Source: an uncultured Collinsella sp. (GTDB taxonomy: Bacteria > Actinomycetota > Coriobacteriia > Coriobacteriales > Coriobacteriaceae). From it: 22,238 nt of DNA. The notes under the pieces are model-generated. The model was not told the DNA's origin and searched no databases. It saw only the letters and a program-made list of their open reading frames with translations. The first letter of the stretch is position 1. The number at the start of each line of letters is the position of its first letter. The stretch lies in the NCBI GenBank assembly GCA_902461085.1, contig CABPWH010000033.1:1-22238 (forward strand), read 5' to 3'. Shown here in pieces: positions 14,164 through 21,675 of this stretch. The position numbers and the translations under genes were made by a program.

Positions 14164-14220
14164 CGCATAGCCTTCGATAGTCGTAAAACCACTCCATCCC
14201 AAAGACACAACGTCCATGAC

Positions 14221-14251
14221 AACGGGGTCTGGCTTAACACCAAACCCCGTT
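14221..14251 (-). terminator. Hairpin downstream of the aminotransferase gene
   Basis: AACGGGGT (14221-14228) pairs with ACCCCGTT (14244-14251), and TGG/CCA extends the stem inward past one mismatch. It lies 35 bases past the stop codon. No T-tract follows on the minus strand, so termination may be weak or Rho-assisted. Confidence 0.5.
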
Positions 14252-14285
14252 TCACGTAAAACATTGTAGGCAGAGCGCTTTACTT

Positions 14286-15470
14286 TTAACGATACTCGTC
14301 CGCCAACTGTTTCCAAGCGGGTAGCGAATTGATAATCGTTTCGTAACTCACGCAATAGCCCAGGCGGAACCAACCCGGCATACCAAAGCTGTCCGAGGGA
14401 ACCGCAAGCAACTCATACTTCTTTGCACGCTCGCAAAACGCATTCGCATCGGGTTCCAGCGCCTTCACCCACAGGTAGAATGCACCATCCGGCTCAACAT
14501 AGGTGTAGCCGTACTCCGCTAGTGCGTCGGTAAGCGCGGTGCGGTTGCGCGCATAGGCCTCGACATCGCTCGGCTCATCGATGCAATCGATGATTACGCG
14601 CTGGAAGAGTGCCGGTGCGCATACAAAACCTAGCGTACGGGCAGCACCCGCAACAGCCGGCATCAGACGGGCAGCCTGCGGATTGGTGTTGGGAACCAAG
14701 ATCCACCCCACGCGCTCGCCCGGCAGCGACAGCGACTTGGAATACGAGTAGCACACGATGGTGTGCTCGTAGATCGAGGGCACCCAAGGCACCTCGGCAC
14801 CGTACACAATCTCGCGGTACGGCTCATCCGAGATGAGCATAATCGGATTCTCGGGATCGCGCTGAGCGTTGGCCTCGCGCAGAACATTGGCCAGTCGCGT
14901 CAGCGTGTCGCATGTATATACGGCACCGGTCGGATTGTTGGGAGAGTCAATGATGACGGCCGCCGTCTTATCGCTGATCGCCTTGAGCACGTTGTCCACG
15001 CTCAGCTGGAACGTATCTTCATCGGCGAGCGCCTCAACACACGTACAGCCGGCCTTCTCAATCCAAACGCGATACTCCGGAAAGTACGGGGCGATAACAA
15101 TAACCTCGTCGCCCGGGTTCGTAACGGCGTTGAGCGTGCAGGTGAGCGAAGCCGCGGCACCCACCGTCATAAATACGTCTTTGCCCTCATAGCTCGTGCC
15201 AAAGCGGCGGTTGAGCGATTCGGCCACAGCGGCACGACATTGCGGCAGGCCCGGTGCGGGCGTGTAGCCGTGCAGCTGGTCGCTCGGCAGCTCCAGGGCC
15301 TTCTTAATCGACTCAGCCACAGCAGCGGGCGCCGGAACGCTCGGATTGCCCAGCGAAAAATCGAATACGTTTTCCGCACCGATCTGCGCCTTGCGCTCAA
15401 GGCCATAGCTAAAAATCTCACGGATGATGGAGCTTTCCGCGCCGCGAGCATACATAGTTTCGTTGATCAT
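14286..15470 (-). CDS. Class I/II pyridoxal-phosphate aminotransferase (aspartate aminotransferase-like)
   Basis: A 394-residue fold-type I aminotransferase. SPNNPTGAVY (176-185) holds the conserved Asn that contacts PLP. DEPY (215-218) contacts the pyridine nitrogen and ring hydroxyl. K245 in SYSKSLSLPGERVGW is the Schiff-base lysine. The Arg in GWFRLGYC near the C-terminus is the substrate-carboxylate ligand. The N-terminal FSLGNPSVPAP and HGYTPAPGLPQCRAAVAE are typical of AspC/AlaT-like members. The amino donor and acceptor are not determinable. The start at 15470 follows AAAGGGGAA; the open frame upstream runs into the 60-bp intergenic hairpin and is not coding. Promoter candidate at 15495-15500. 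Confidence 0.94.
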   Translation of the reverse strand: MINETMYARGAESSIIREIFSYGLERKAQIGAENVFDFSLGNPSVPAPAAVAESIKKALELPSDQLHGYTPAPGLPQCRAAVAESLNRRFGTSYEGKDVFMTVGAAASLTCTLNAVTNPGDEVIVIAPYFPEYRVWIEKAGCTCVEALADEDTFQLSVDNVLKAISDKTAAVIIDSPNNPTGAVYTCDTLTRLANVLREANAQRDPENPIMLISDEPYREIVYGAEVPWVPSIYEHTIVCYSYSKSLSLPGERVGWILVPNTNPQAARLMPAVAGAARTLGFVCAPALFQRVIIDCIDEPSDVEAYARNRTALTDALAEYGYTYVEPDGAFYLWVKALEPDANAFCERAKKYELLAVPSDSFGMPGWFRLGYCVSYETIINSLPAWKQLADEYR

Positions 15471-15494
15471 CTGTTCCCCTTTCGCATAGGCGCT

Positions 15495-15500
15495 ATTGTA
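15495..15500 (-). promoter_or_regulatory. Putative -10 box for the aminotransferase gene (TACAAT)
   Basis: TACAAT on the minus strand, 25 bases upstream of the start. No clear -35. The preceding bases (GCG) are the same as for the PHP gene's box. Confidence 0.4.
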
Positions 15501-15530
15501 CGCTTTAGCCGAGCAAAGTGCCGCAGCAAT

Positions 15531-15590
15531 GTTGATTGGGGACAGACTTAAATGCGTGAAAACGCTCATTTAAGTCTGTCCCCAATCAAC
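15531..15590. repeat. 60-bp hairpin with 24-bp perfect arms and a GAAA tip
   Basis: Positions 15531-15554 are the exact reverse complement of 15567-15590. The 12-base centre continues as CGT-GAAA-ACG with two unpaired bases. The arm contains GGGGACAGACTTA, related to GGGACAGGTTTA of the dispersed repeat. The element lies between the ftsH terminator and the aminotransferase promoter. Confidence 0.9.
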
Positions 15591-15616
15591 AGACGGCCCC
15601 ATATCGCTCAAAAGAA

Positions 15617-15650
15617 AAAACCTCCGCAGGTTTCCCCGCGGAGGCTTTTG
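15617..15650 (-). terminator. Terminator of the tilS-hpt-ftsH block
   Basis: CCTCCGC (15621-15627) pairs with GCGGAGG (15638-15644). A-rich and T-rich tracts flank both sides, so on the minus strand the stem is followed by TTTTTT. It ends 16 bases from the ftsH stop. Confidence 0.88.
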
Positions 15651-15659
15651 CCACAAAGA

Positions 15660-17789
15660 CTATTTGTCGGTGTCGGCACCGACGACGGCATGGTCATCGT
15701 CAGCATCATCGGATGCGGCTTCGGCATCCTCCTGCATGGCCGCTTGCGCAAAGGCCGCGGCATCAGCCGCCAGCTCCTCCTCGCTCATGCGAGGCACGCG
15801 CTTCTTGGTCGGCATGCCGGCCGCCTTGGCATTGCGCTCCTCCTTGGCCGCCAGGATATCGCCCTCGCGCTCAAGGTAGGCGTCCCACTCGTTATCGAGC
15901 AGGGCATTCACGGCATCGCCCTCGACAGTCTCGCGCTCAAGCAGCACCTTCGCCATCAGATCGAGCTGATCGCGACGGGCGTCCAAGATCTCGACAGCAC
16001 GACGATGGGCCTCGCGCATGATGCGCTGAACCTCGATATCGATGCGGCGCGCCGTCTCCTCGGAGTAATCCTGGTGATCGGCGTAATCGCGACCAAGGAA
16101 CACCTGATGTTGCGCCTCGCCAAACACTTGCGTGCCCAGCTCCTCGCTCATGCCCAGGCGCGTGACCATCTCGCGCGCCATCTTGGTTGCGCGCTCCAGA
16201 TCGTTGCTCGCGCCCGACGTAATATCATCGCACATGAGCTCCTCGGCAACGCGACCGCCCAAGAACACGGCAAGCTCGTCGAGCATCTCGTTCTTGGTCT
16301 TGAGGAAGTGGTCCTCCTGCGGAAGCTGCAGCGTGTAGCCCAGCGCCTGGCCGCGGCTGACGATCGAGATCTTGTGGACCGGATCGGAGTGCTCCAGGAT
16401 GTGGCCCACCAGGGCGTGACCGCTCTCGTGGTAGGCAATCGTGGTGCGCTCGGCCTCGGTCATCACGCGACCCTTGCGCTGCGGTCCGGCAATCACGCGC
16501 TCCATCGATTCCTCGACCTCGTCCATCGAGATCACGGAACGATGACGGCGAGCGGCCAGCAGCGCAGACTCGTTGAGCAGGTTCGCTAAATCGGCACCAG
16601 TAAAGCCAACGGTCATCTGGGCGAGCTTCTCAAACTTAACGTCCTCGTCCATCGGCTTGTTCTCGGCATGCACGCGCAAAATCTGCTCGCGGCCCTTCAC
16701 GTCCGGACGGTCGACCGTAACCTGACGGTCAAAACGGCCGGGACGCAGCAGCGCCGGATCCAGAATGTCGGGGCGGTTGGTGGCGGCGATCAGGATGACC
16801 GACTCGCTCTCCTCAAAACCGTCCATCTCGACCAGCAGCTGGTTGAGCGTCTGCTCGCGCTCGTCGTGGCCGCCGCCCAAGCCGGCTCCGCGCTGACGTC
16901 CCACGGCATCGATCTCATCGATGAAGATGATCGACGGGGCCTGGGACTTGGCCTCCTTAAAGAGGTCACGCACACGGCTGGCGCCGACACCTACGAACAT
17001 CTCGACAAAGTCGGAACCCGAGATGCTAAAGAACGGCACGCCCGCCTCGCCGGCAACGGCCTTGGCCAGCAGCGTTTTACCGGTGCCCGGAGGGCCAACC
17101 AGCAACACGCCACGCGGGATCTTGGCGCCCAGCTTGCGATAGCGATCCGGATCGCTCAAAAAGTCACGGATCTCCTCGAGCTCCTCGACTGCCTCGTCCA
17201 CGCCGGCAACGTCTTCAAACTTGACCTTGGGGCGTGTGGCCTCGTTGGTCTTGGCATTGGTCTTGCCAAACTGCATGTTCCTGTTATTGGCGCCCATCAT
17301 CTGGCGCATAAAGTAGAACATGATGGCGATCAGGGCGATCGTCGGCAGCACGCTCATCGCCAGGTCGCCCCAAAAATCGGGGTCGTTGGTGTTGACGATG
17401 TACTTGGTATCGGGGTGCTCCGCCATAAGCTCGGCAAGCGAATCGGAGCCGACATAGGTCGAGGAGAAGCTCTTGAGCTCGCTCGTATCGCCCTTGTCCT
17501 TTTTCGTCTTCCAGTAATGCCCCGCCACGCTTCCGTCTTGAACCGTATAGGTCAAATCTTCGACGCGATCCTGCTTAATGGCACTGACCATCTCGCTCGT
17601 CGCGAGCTTAACGGTATTGCTGGAGTTGGCAAAGCCGGAACCCATATTAAAGAAGGCATAGCCCAGAAGCGCGCAAGCCAAAAGAAAATACAGCCAGCCC
17701 GTACGCGTGGGCTTCTTGCCTCCGGGCATCCCCGGAATCTTTGGGTCCCGGGGAGTCTGGGGATTGTTGTCGTTACGGTCGTCGGGCAT
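15660..17789 (-). CDS. ftsH: ATP-dependent zinc metalloprotease FtsH
   Basis: A 709-residue membrane-bound AAA+ protease that degrades unassembled membrane proteins and regulators. Two membrane helices (about 32-48 and 143-161) bracket an extracytoplasmic domain. Walker A is GPPGTGKT (232-239), Walker B IIFIDEID (287-294), and the second region of homology ATNRPDILDPALLRPGRFDR. The zinc site is HESGH (454-458), with the distal Asp in SGASNDLERAT. The last 60 residues are a Lys/Arg then acidic Ala/Asp/Glu-rich tail, longer than in E. coli. The start codon begins one base after the hpt stop codon, with GGAGG 12 bases upstream, so translation is probably coupled to hpt. The tilS-hpt-ftsH order is conserved across Gram-positive bacteria. 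Confidence 0.98.
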   Translation of the reverse strand: MPDDRNDNNPQTPRDPKIPGMPGGKKPTRTGWLYFLLACALLGYAFFNMGSGFANSSNTVKLATSEMVSAIKQDRVEDLTYTVQDGSVAGHYWKTKKDKGDTSELKSFSSTYVGSDSLAELMAEHPDTKYIVNTNDPDFWGDLAMSVLPTIALIAIMFYFMRQMMGANNRNMQFGKTNAKTNEATRPKVKFEDVAGVDEAVEELEEIRDFLSDPDRYRKLGAKIPRGVLLVGPPGTGKTLLAKAVAGEAGVPFFSISGSDFVEMFVGVGASRVRDLFKEAKSQAPSIIFIDEIDAVGRQRGAGLGGGHDEREQTLNQLLVEMDGFEESESVILIAATNRPDILDPALLRPGRFDRQVTVDRPDVKGREQILRVHAENKPMDEDVKFEKLAQMTVGFTGADLANLLNESALLAARRHRSVISMDEVEESMERVIAGPQRKGRVMTEAERTTIAYHESGHALVGHILEHSDPVHKISIVSRGQALGYTLQLPQEDHFLKTKNEMLDELAVFLGGRVAEELMCDDITSGASNDLERATKMAREMVTRLGMSEELGTQVFGEAQHQVFLGRDYADHQDYSEETARRIDIEVQRIMREAHRRAVEILDARRDQLDLMAKVLLERETVEGDAVNALLDNEWDAYLEREGDILAAKEERNAKAAGMPTKKRVPRMSEEELAADAAAFAQAAMQEDAEAASDDADDDHAVVGADTDK

Positions 17790-17790
17790 C

Positions 17791-18339
17791 TTACGAATAA
17801 ACCTCCGGTTTCAAAATGCCCAGATACGGAAGGTTGCGATAGCGCTCGGCATAGTCGAGGCCGTAGCCCACCACAAAGGCATCGGGGCAATGGGTTCCAA
17901 CATACTTGGGCGTGATGGCCGAGGTACGGTCCTCAACGTCCTTCCACAGGAAGGCAGCGACCTCCAGCGAAGCGGGCTTGCGGCTCTCGAGGTTCTTCAT
18001 CAGGTACTTGAGGGTCAGGCCCGAGTCCAGAATGTCCTCGACGATCAGCACGTCGCGACCACGGATGTCGATATCCAGGTCCTTAATGATACGCACGATG
18101 CCCGAAGACTTCACACCGTCGCCATAGCTCGAAACAGCCATGAAATCGATGTTGGTCGGCAGCTCGATCTTGCGCATCAGGTCGCCCATAAAGACAACGG
18201 CGCCGCGCAGAACCGCGATCAACACCAGATCCTTACCAGCGTAGTCGCGCGTAATCTCCTCGCCCAGGCGAGAAACGATACCTTCGATATCCTCCTGCGT
18301 AAACAGAACCTTCTCGATATCCGGATGTTGAGAAGCCAT
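17791..18339 (-). CDS. hpt: Hypoxanthine phosphoribosyltransferase
   Basis: A 182-residue purine-salvage enzyme that joins hypoxanthine or guanine to PRPP to give IMP or GMP in the cytosol. The PRPP-binding loop is VLIVEDILDSGLTL (97-110). LIAVLRGAVVF (40-50) and SSYGDG (70-75) are the other family landmarks, and VVGYGLDYAERYRNLPYLG closes the active site at the C-terminus. Length is normal. The start at 18339 follows AAAGGGTT. The stop codon is one base from the ftsH start. A promoter candidate lies at 18397-18426, so hpt-ftsH may also be transcribed separately from tilS. Confidence 0.97.
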   Translation of the reverse strand: MASQHPDIEKVLFTQEDIEGIVSRLGEEITRDYAGKDLVLIAVLRGAVVFMGDLMRKIELPTNIDFMAVSSYGDGVKSSGIVRIIKDLDIDIRGRDVLIVEDILDSGLTLKYLMKNLESRKPASLEVAAFLWKDVEDRTSAITPKYVGTHCPDAFVVGYGLDYAERYRNLPYLGILKPEVYS

Positions 18340-18396
18340 GACAACCCTTTCTTGTGCCTAATCGCCCACACACCGCCGTATGGACGCGAACTACAC

Positions 18397-18426
18397 ATTC
18401 TAGCAGCGCACGGGGTATATTTTCCA
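18397..18426 (-). promoter_or_regulatory. Putative hpt-ftsH promoter
   Basis: On the minus strand TGGAAA (18421-18426) and TAGAAT (18397-18402) are separated by 18 bases in the 148-bp gap between tilS and hpt. Just upstream, CCCGCGC/GCGCGGG (18428-18434 with 18442-18448) can form a small hairpin that might attenuate read-through from tilS. Confidence 0.4.
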
Positions 18427-18487
18427 GCCCGCGCACCATCAGCGCGGGAATACCGTCAACGCCGCACAGAAAAGCTGGTGCGAGGGG

Positions 18488-20026
18488 CTAACCCGCGTCG
18501 ACCACACGAAGCAGATAGGCCACGCGCGTCGCCGCCGTGCACTTAAAACGCTCGTCCGCGCGAACTCCGGCGACCCACACCACGGCACCCCCCGGCGCCG
18601 TCCTCACCATGGGCACGCCGGCGCGCTCGGAAACGGGAATGCGAGCCTCTCCTAGCAAGTCGGATACCTTCTTGCTTCGACCACTCATTCCTAACGGGCA
18701 CATCACGTCTCCCGGTGCGGGACCGTCCACCCACAGGCGCGCCAATCGCGCCTCGGCAGGGATCTCGCCACGCGAGCCCGCCAAGATCCGCTCACTATCG
18801 CTGTCGGCAAAACCCAGGGCAGCCGCATCTACCAAAGCTGCCACTTCCCCGGCAGCCGCAAGCTCACGGGCGCGGCGCACGATATCGCATCCCGGTTCAA
18901 CGGCCATCGGCTCTGCGACCAGCATACGTCCCCCGCCCAACGGCAAACGACCGGGTACGGTAACCCAGTCCGCGACCAGGCCCTCGCGAGCCACCGGAGC
19001 CTTAAACGCCAGCATGCCAAATTCGACGCGTGCGTCAATTCCCGCCGGAAGCGTGACCGAGCCGGCGCCCTCGGCAACGCAGGAAAGGACTCGCTCCACA
19101 TGTCGCATCTCTGGACGAGCGTCCGGATCGATGCGTTTGATCGCCAGTCGCACGATGCGCCGCGCGATTACCACCTCGGCCGCAGCAAGGCGTCTGGCAT
19201 CGAGCACCAGCGCGCCCGCCGCCTCTTTACGCAAACAGCTTCGAAACGCCTGCGCCGACAGCTGGGATAGAAACGCGTCTTCGTCGCCCAAGATCTCACA
19301 GGCGGCGCCGATCGTCTTGCACACGCTCGCATTACGCTGTGCCACCACTGGCATTACCCGATGGCGCACGTAGTTTCGCAGATACGAGATATCCTCATTG
19401 CTCTCGTCCTCACGCCACGGCTGACCATGTACCTGTAGATAGCCCACGAGCTCGCCATGAGTTAGGTCGAGCAAGGGGCGCACCACGATATTCCTCCGGC
19501 GAGGAATGCTCGATAGGCCAGCGGGCCCTGAACCCTTAATCGCGTTCATCAAAAACGTTTCCGCGCGATCCGAAGACGTGTGCGCGGTGCAGATACGAGC
19601 CGCCGTTCGCGGTGCCCCCGTCTGGGCGCAGAGCTCGCGAACATACCTCCGCGCCGCGGCATAGCGCACCTCGCGGGCCGCGGCCTCAATATTGCCCGAC
19701 TCCCCATCAAAATAAGCGTGCTCCACGCACAGCGGTAAACCATATTTCGCGCAGAGCTCACGCACAAAGGCCTCGTCGCCATCGGACGCCTTGCCGCGCA
19801 GATGATGGTTTACATGCAGCACATGCAGGCGCTCGCGAGCAATGGGGGCAACACCGCGTCCGTCTTGGATATCCAGCTTTGATGTGCACGCCATAAGAAG
19901 CAGTGCCGTCGAGTCCGCGCCGCCTGATACCATGAGCACGACAGGAGCAGCCTGCTGCCTCGTCCGGGTCTCATCGACTGCCCCAGGCACGGCATGGTGT
20001 CCATAATGCTGAGATACCGTAGGCAT
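18488..20026 (-). CDS. tilS: tRNA(Ile)-lysidine synthase
   Basis: A 512-residue enzyme that attaches lysine to C34 of tRNA-Ile(CAU), using ATP, so that the anticodon reads AUA. The PP-loop is MVSGGADST (32-40). LHVNHHLRG (71-79) and DESNEDISYLRNYVRHRVMP are TilS signatures. The C-terminal domain around PGDVMCPLGMSGRSKKVSDLL is the TilS_C tRNA-binding part. The conserved motif that is AHHxDDxxET in many homologues reads AHTSSDRAET (148-157), so one His and one Asp are replaced while the second Asp and the Glu remain. The start at 20026 has an AGGAGGAA ribosome-binding site. The gene is divergent from the walJ-like gene with only 48 bp between starts. Confidence 0.95.
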   Translation of the reverse strand: MPTVSQHYGHHAVPGAVDETRTRQQAAPVVLMVSGGADSTALLLMACTSKLDIQDGRGVAPIARERLHVLHVNHHLRGKASDGDEAFVRELCAKYGLPLCVEHAYFDGESGNIEAAAREVRYAAARRYVRELCAQTGAPRTAARICTAHTSSDRAETFLMNAIKGSGPAGLSSIPRRRNIVVRPLLDLTHGELVGYLQVHGQPWREDESNEDISYLRNYVRHRVMPVVAQRNASVCKTIGAACEILGDEDAFLSQLSAQAFRSCLRKEAAGALVLDARRLAAAEVVIARRIVRLAIKRIDPDARPEMRHVERVLSCVAEGAGSVTLPAGIDARVEFGMLAFKAPVAREGLVADWVTVPGRLPLGGGRMLVAEPMAVEPGCDIVRRARELAAAGEVAALVDAAALGFADSDSERILAGSRGEIPAEARLARLWVDGPAPGDVMCPLGMSGRSKKVSDLLGEARIPVSERAGVPMVRTAPGGAVVWVAGVRADERFKCTAATRVAYLLRVVDAG

Positions 20027-20054
20027 TTGCTTCCTCCTCTATTCGTCCGCACCC

Positions 20055-20060
20055 ATTGTA
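20055..20060 (-). promoter_or_regulatory. Putative -10 box for tilS (TACAAT)
   Basis: TACAAT on the minus strand, 29 bases upstream of the tilS start, in the 48-bp divergent gap. A -35 would have to lie inside the walJ-like coding sequence; none is convincing. Confidence 0.4.
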
Positions 20061-20074
20061 TCCTTTGGAATCTT

Positions 20075-20884
20075 ATGTCTCGTCTGCACCTTCATATCCT
20101 TGGCAGCGGCTCAAAAGGCAACTGCGCGCTCATCGAAGGCCCCCGGGGGCTCATCATGATTGACGACGGTCTTTCTCGCCGCGAGACATTAAAGCGCATG
20201 GCAGAACTGGGACTCTCGGCAGACAACGTCTCGGCTCTTCTCATTACTCATGAGCATAGCGATCACATCAAGGGTCTCGATGTCTGGTGCAAGCACTGGC
20301 ACGGTCCCCTCTTTGCCAGCAGGGGCACACTTTCGAGCAAAGAAAATCTTTCGCATCTGCCTGTCGAGGAATTCGACCCCGGTGACACCCTATCCATTGC
20401 CGGCATCCACGCGCAAACCTACTCAACATCACACGATGTCATAAATCCAATCGGCTTTCGATTCGACGCCCTCGATGATTCCATCGGCTTTGCTACCGAC
20501 ACCGGAGAGCTATCGAGCCAAGCCATGAACACCCTCAAAGATTGTCGAGTCCTCGTGCTCGAAAGCAACCACGATGTGACCATGCTGCGCGAGGGAGAAT
20601 ATCCCCGCTTTCTTCAGGAGCGCATCCTGTCTGCAAGGGGACACCTCTCCAACGGCCAAGCCGCCGAAGCCGCGCGCGAACTTGTTACCGATCGCACCGA
20701 ACAGCTCATTGCCATGCATATCAGCCAAGACAACAATCGTCCGAGCCTTACCGTCAAAAGCTATGCCAAAGCTCTAGCCGCAACCCTGGATGACGAGCTC
20801 GGCAGCTCCGCCACCCTTCTCCAAGGATCGCGAAAACTCTCGATACGCCCCGCAAGCCAGTATCGGCCAGCAACCATTCAATAG
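20075..20884 (+). CDS. MBL-fold metallohydrolase, WalJ/YycJ type
   Basis: A 269-residue metallo-beta-lactamase-fold protein, probably a nuclease or phosphodiesterase in the cytosol. The metal motif is THEHSDH (58-64). Further ligands are H120 (STSHDV), D142 (ATDTG) and H215 (AMHIS), with the GHLSN stretch (189-193) typical of YycJ. YycJ/WalJ homologues usually sit beside the WalRK two-component genes and have been linked to cell division and DNA repair. Here the gene stands alone, divergent from tilS, so the usual context is lost. The start at 20075 gives the canonical HILGSGSKGN beginning; its ribosome-binding site is weak (TTTGGAA). A strong terminator follows. Confidence 0.88.
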   Translation: MSRLHLHILGSGSKGNCALIEGPRGLIMIDDGLSRRETLKRMAELGLSADNVSALLITHEHSDHIKGLDVWCKHWHGPLFASRGTLSSKENLSHLPVEEFDPGDTLSIAGIHAQTYSTSHDVINPIGFRFDALDDSIGFATDTGELSSQAMNTLKDCRVLVLESNHDVTMLREGEYPRFLQERILSARGHLSNGQAAEAARELVTDRTEQLIAMHISQDNNRPSLTVKSYAKALAATLDDELGSSATLLQGSRKLSIRPASQYRPATIQ

Positions 20885-20898
20885 ACTGTCCTAAACAG

Positions 20899-20934
20899 CA
20901 AAAGGGGCCGGGAATCGCTTCCCAGCCCCTTTTG
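20899..20934. terminator. Bidirectional terminator between the walJ-like gene and hsp20
   Basis: CAAAAGGGGC and GCCCCTTTTG form the outer stem, and GGGAA-TCGC-TTCCC the inner stem, with one opposed mismatch. The A and T tracts serve both directions. Confidence 0.9.
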
Positions 20935-20966
20935 TTGTCTTTTAATAGCGAAGAACACCAACGAAG

Positions 20967-21398
20967 TTATTCGATGGAGATCTTCGTAACGTTCTTCTTC
21001 TCGACGATCTTGGGAACCGTAACGGTCAGGATGCCGTCAGCGTACTTAGCCGAGAGGCCCTCGCTCGAAGCGTCCTTAAGATACACGCCACGCGTCGCGC
21101 TGTACGAGCTGAACTCCTTCTGCAGGAAGTTCTTGCCCTCGTTCTCCTCGTCTTCCTCGACATTCACGCTAATGGACAGACGGCCCTCGTTAAGCTCGAC
21201 ATCGATATCGTCCTTGGCGACGCCGGTCAGATAAGCCTTGACCTCATAGCCATCGCCCTTATCCTCAACGTCAACGGGGAACGCCTTAGAGGCAATCGAG
21301 CTGTTCGCTAGGTCGCTCATATCATCAAACAGATCGAACAGCGAGCTTGCAGAGGGACGAACGCCAAAAACCGAACGATAAGGAACCATGCTTGCCAT
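20967..21398 (-). CDS. Small heat-shock protein, Hsp20/alpha-crystallin family
   Basis: A 143-residue ATP-independent holdase that keeps unfolding proteins soluble, usually as a large oligomer in the cytosol. The N-terminal arm contains FDLFDDMSDL. The alpha-crystallin domain runs from about residue 38 (FPVDVEDKGDGYEV) to 135, with YLTGVAKDDIDVELNEGRLSI and the A-x-Y-x-x-G-I-L-T-V-x-V-P-K signature. The C-terminus ends in ISIE, the IxI oligomerisation motif. The start at 21398 follows AAAGGAG; the open frame upstream is non-coding leader. The region upstream has AT-rich inverted repeats at 21465-21493 and 21536-21554. No complete CIRCE element is present. Confidence 0.95.
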   Translation of the reverse strand: MASMVPYRSVFGVRPSASSLFDLFDDMSDLANSSIASKAFPVDVEDKGDGYEVKAYLTGVAKDDIDVELNEGRLSISVNVEEDEENEGKNFLQKEFSSYSATRGVYLKDASSEGLSAKYADGILTVTVPKIVEKKNVTKISIE

Positions 21399-21464
21399 GT
21401 TTACCACTCCTTTATAGGACTGCCGAGTCATCTTCCAGGTGACTGGGACTTCTTTTGACGCTCT

Positions 21465-21493
21465 TATATATGCCCACCCAGTGCTCATATATA
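21465..21493. promoter_or_regulatory. Inverted repeat TATATATG-N13-CATATATA upstream of hsp20
   Basis: Perfect 8-bp arms at 21465-21472 and 21486-21493, 67 to 95 bases before the hsp20 start. The arms themselves resemble -10 boxes, so the site may combine promoter and operator. The function is inferred only from position. Confidence 0.45.
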
Positions 21494-21535
21494 CATCGAC
21501 TATAAAGTTTTTTGAGTCCAGTACTATAAGCATAT

Positions 21536-21554
21536 CTAAGTGCGTGTGACTTAG
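21536..21554. promoter_or_regulatory. HAIR-like inverted repeat upstream of hsp20
   Basis: CTAAGT-N7-ACTTAG is a perfect dyad with the same 7-bp spacer as the HspR-binding HAIR element (CTTGAGT-N7-ACTCAAG) of actinobacteria, but only part of the bases match it. It lies 138 bases upstream of the hsp20 start and 122 bases before the next gene on the other side. Confidence 0.45.
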
Positions 21555-21630
21555 GTTTTAGGAAGGTTAAGGTTCTTTGAACCAGAGCTTAAATACCGAG
21601 TATGTCCCCAGCTACAAATAACAAGGGGCT

Positions 21631-21636
21631 TACAAT
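21631..21636 (+). promoter_or_regulatory. Putative -10 box for the tail-anchored protein gene (TACAAT)
   Basis: TACAAT 40 bases upstream of the start codon at 21676. No clear -35. A GGTTC-TTT-GAACC palindrome lies further upstream at 21571-21583. Confidence 0.4.
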
Positions 21637-21675
21637 GAGCGCGTACACGTTGTTGGTAACGAGCTAAAGGGCATC

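Noticed and set aside
14098..14373. A 91-codon frame on the minus strand across the aminotransferase-PHP gap
   Set aside because: It starts inside the aminotransferase gene in another frame, crosses a hairpin and ends inside the PHP gene. It has no ribosome-binding site of its own and no recognisable domain, so I treat it as chance.
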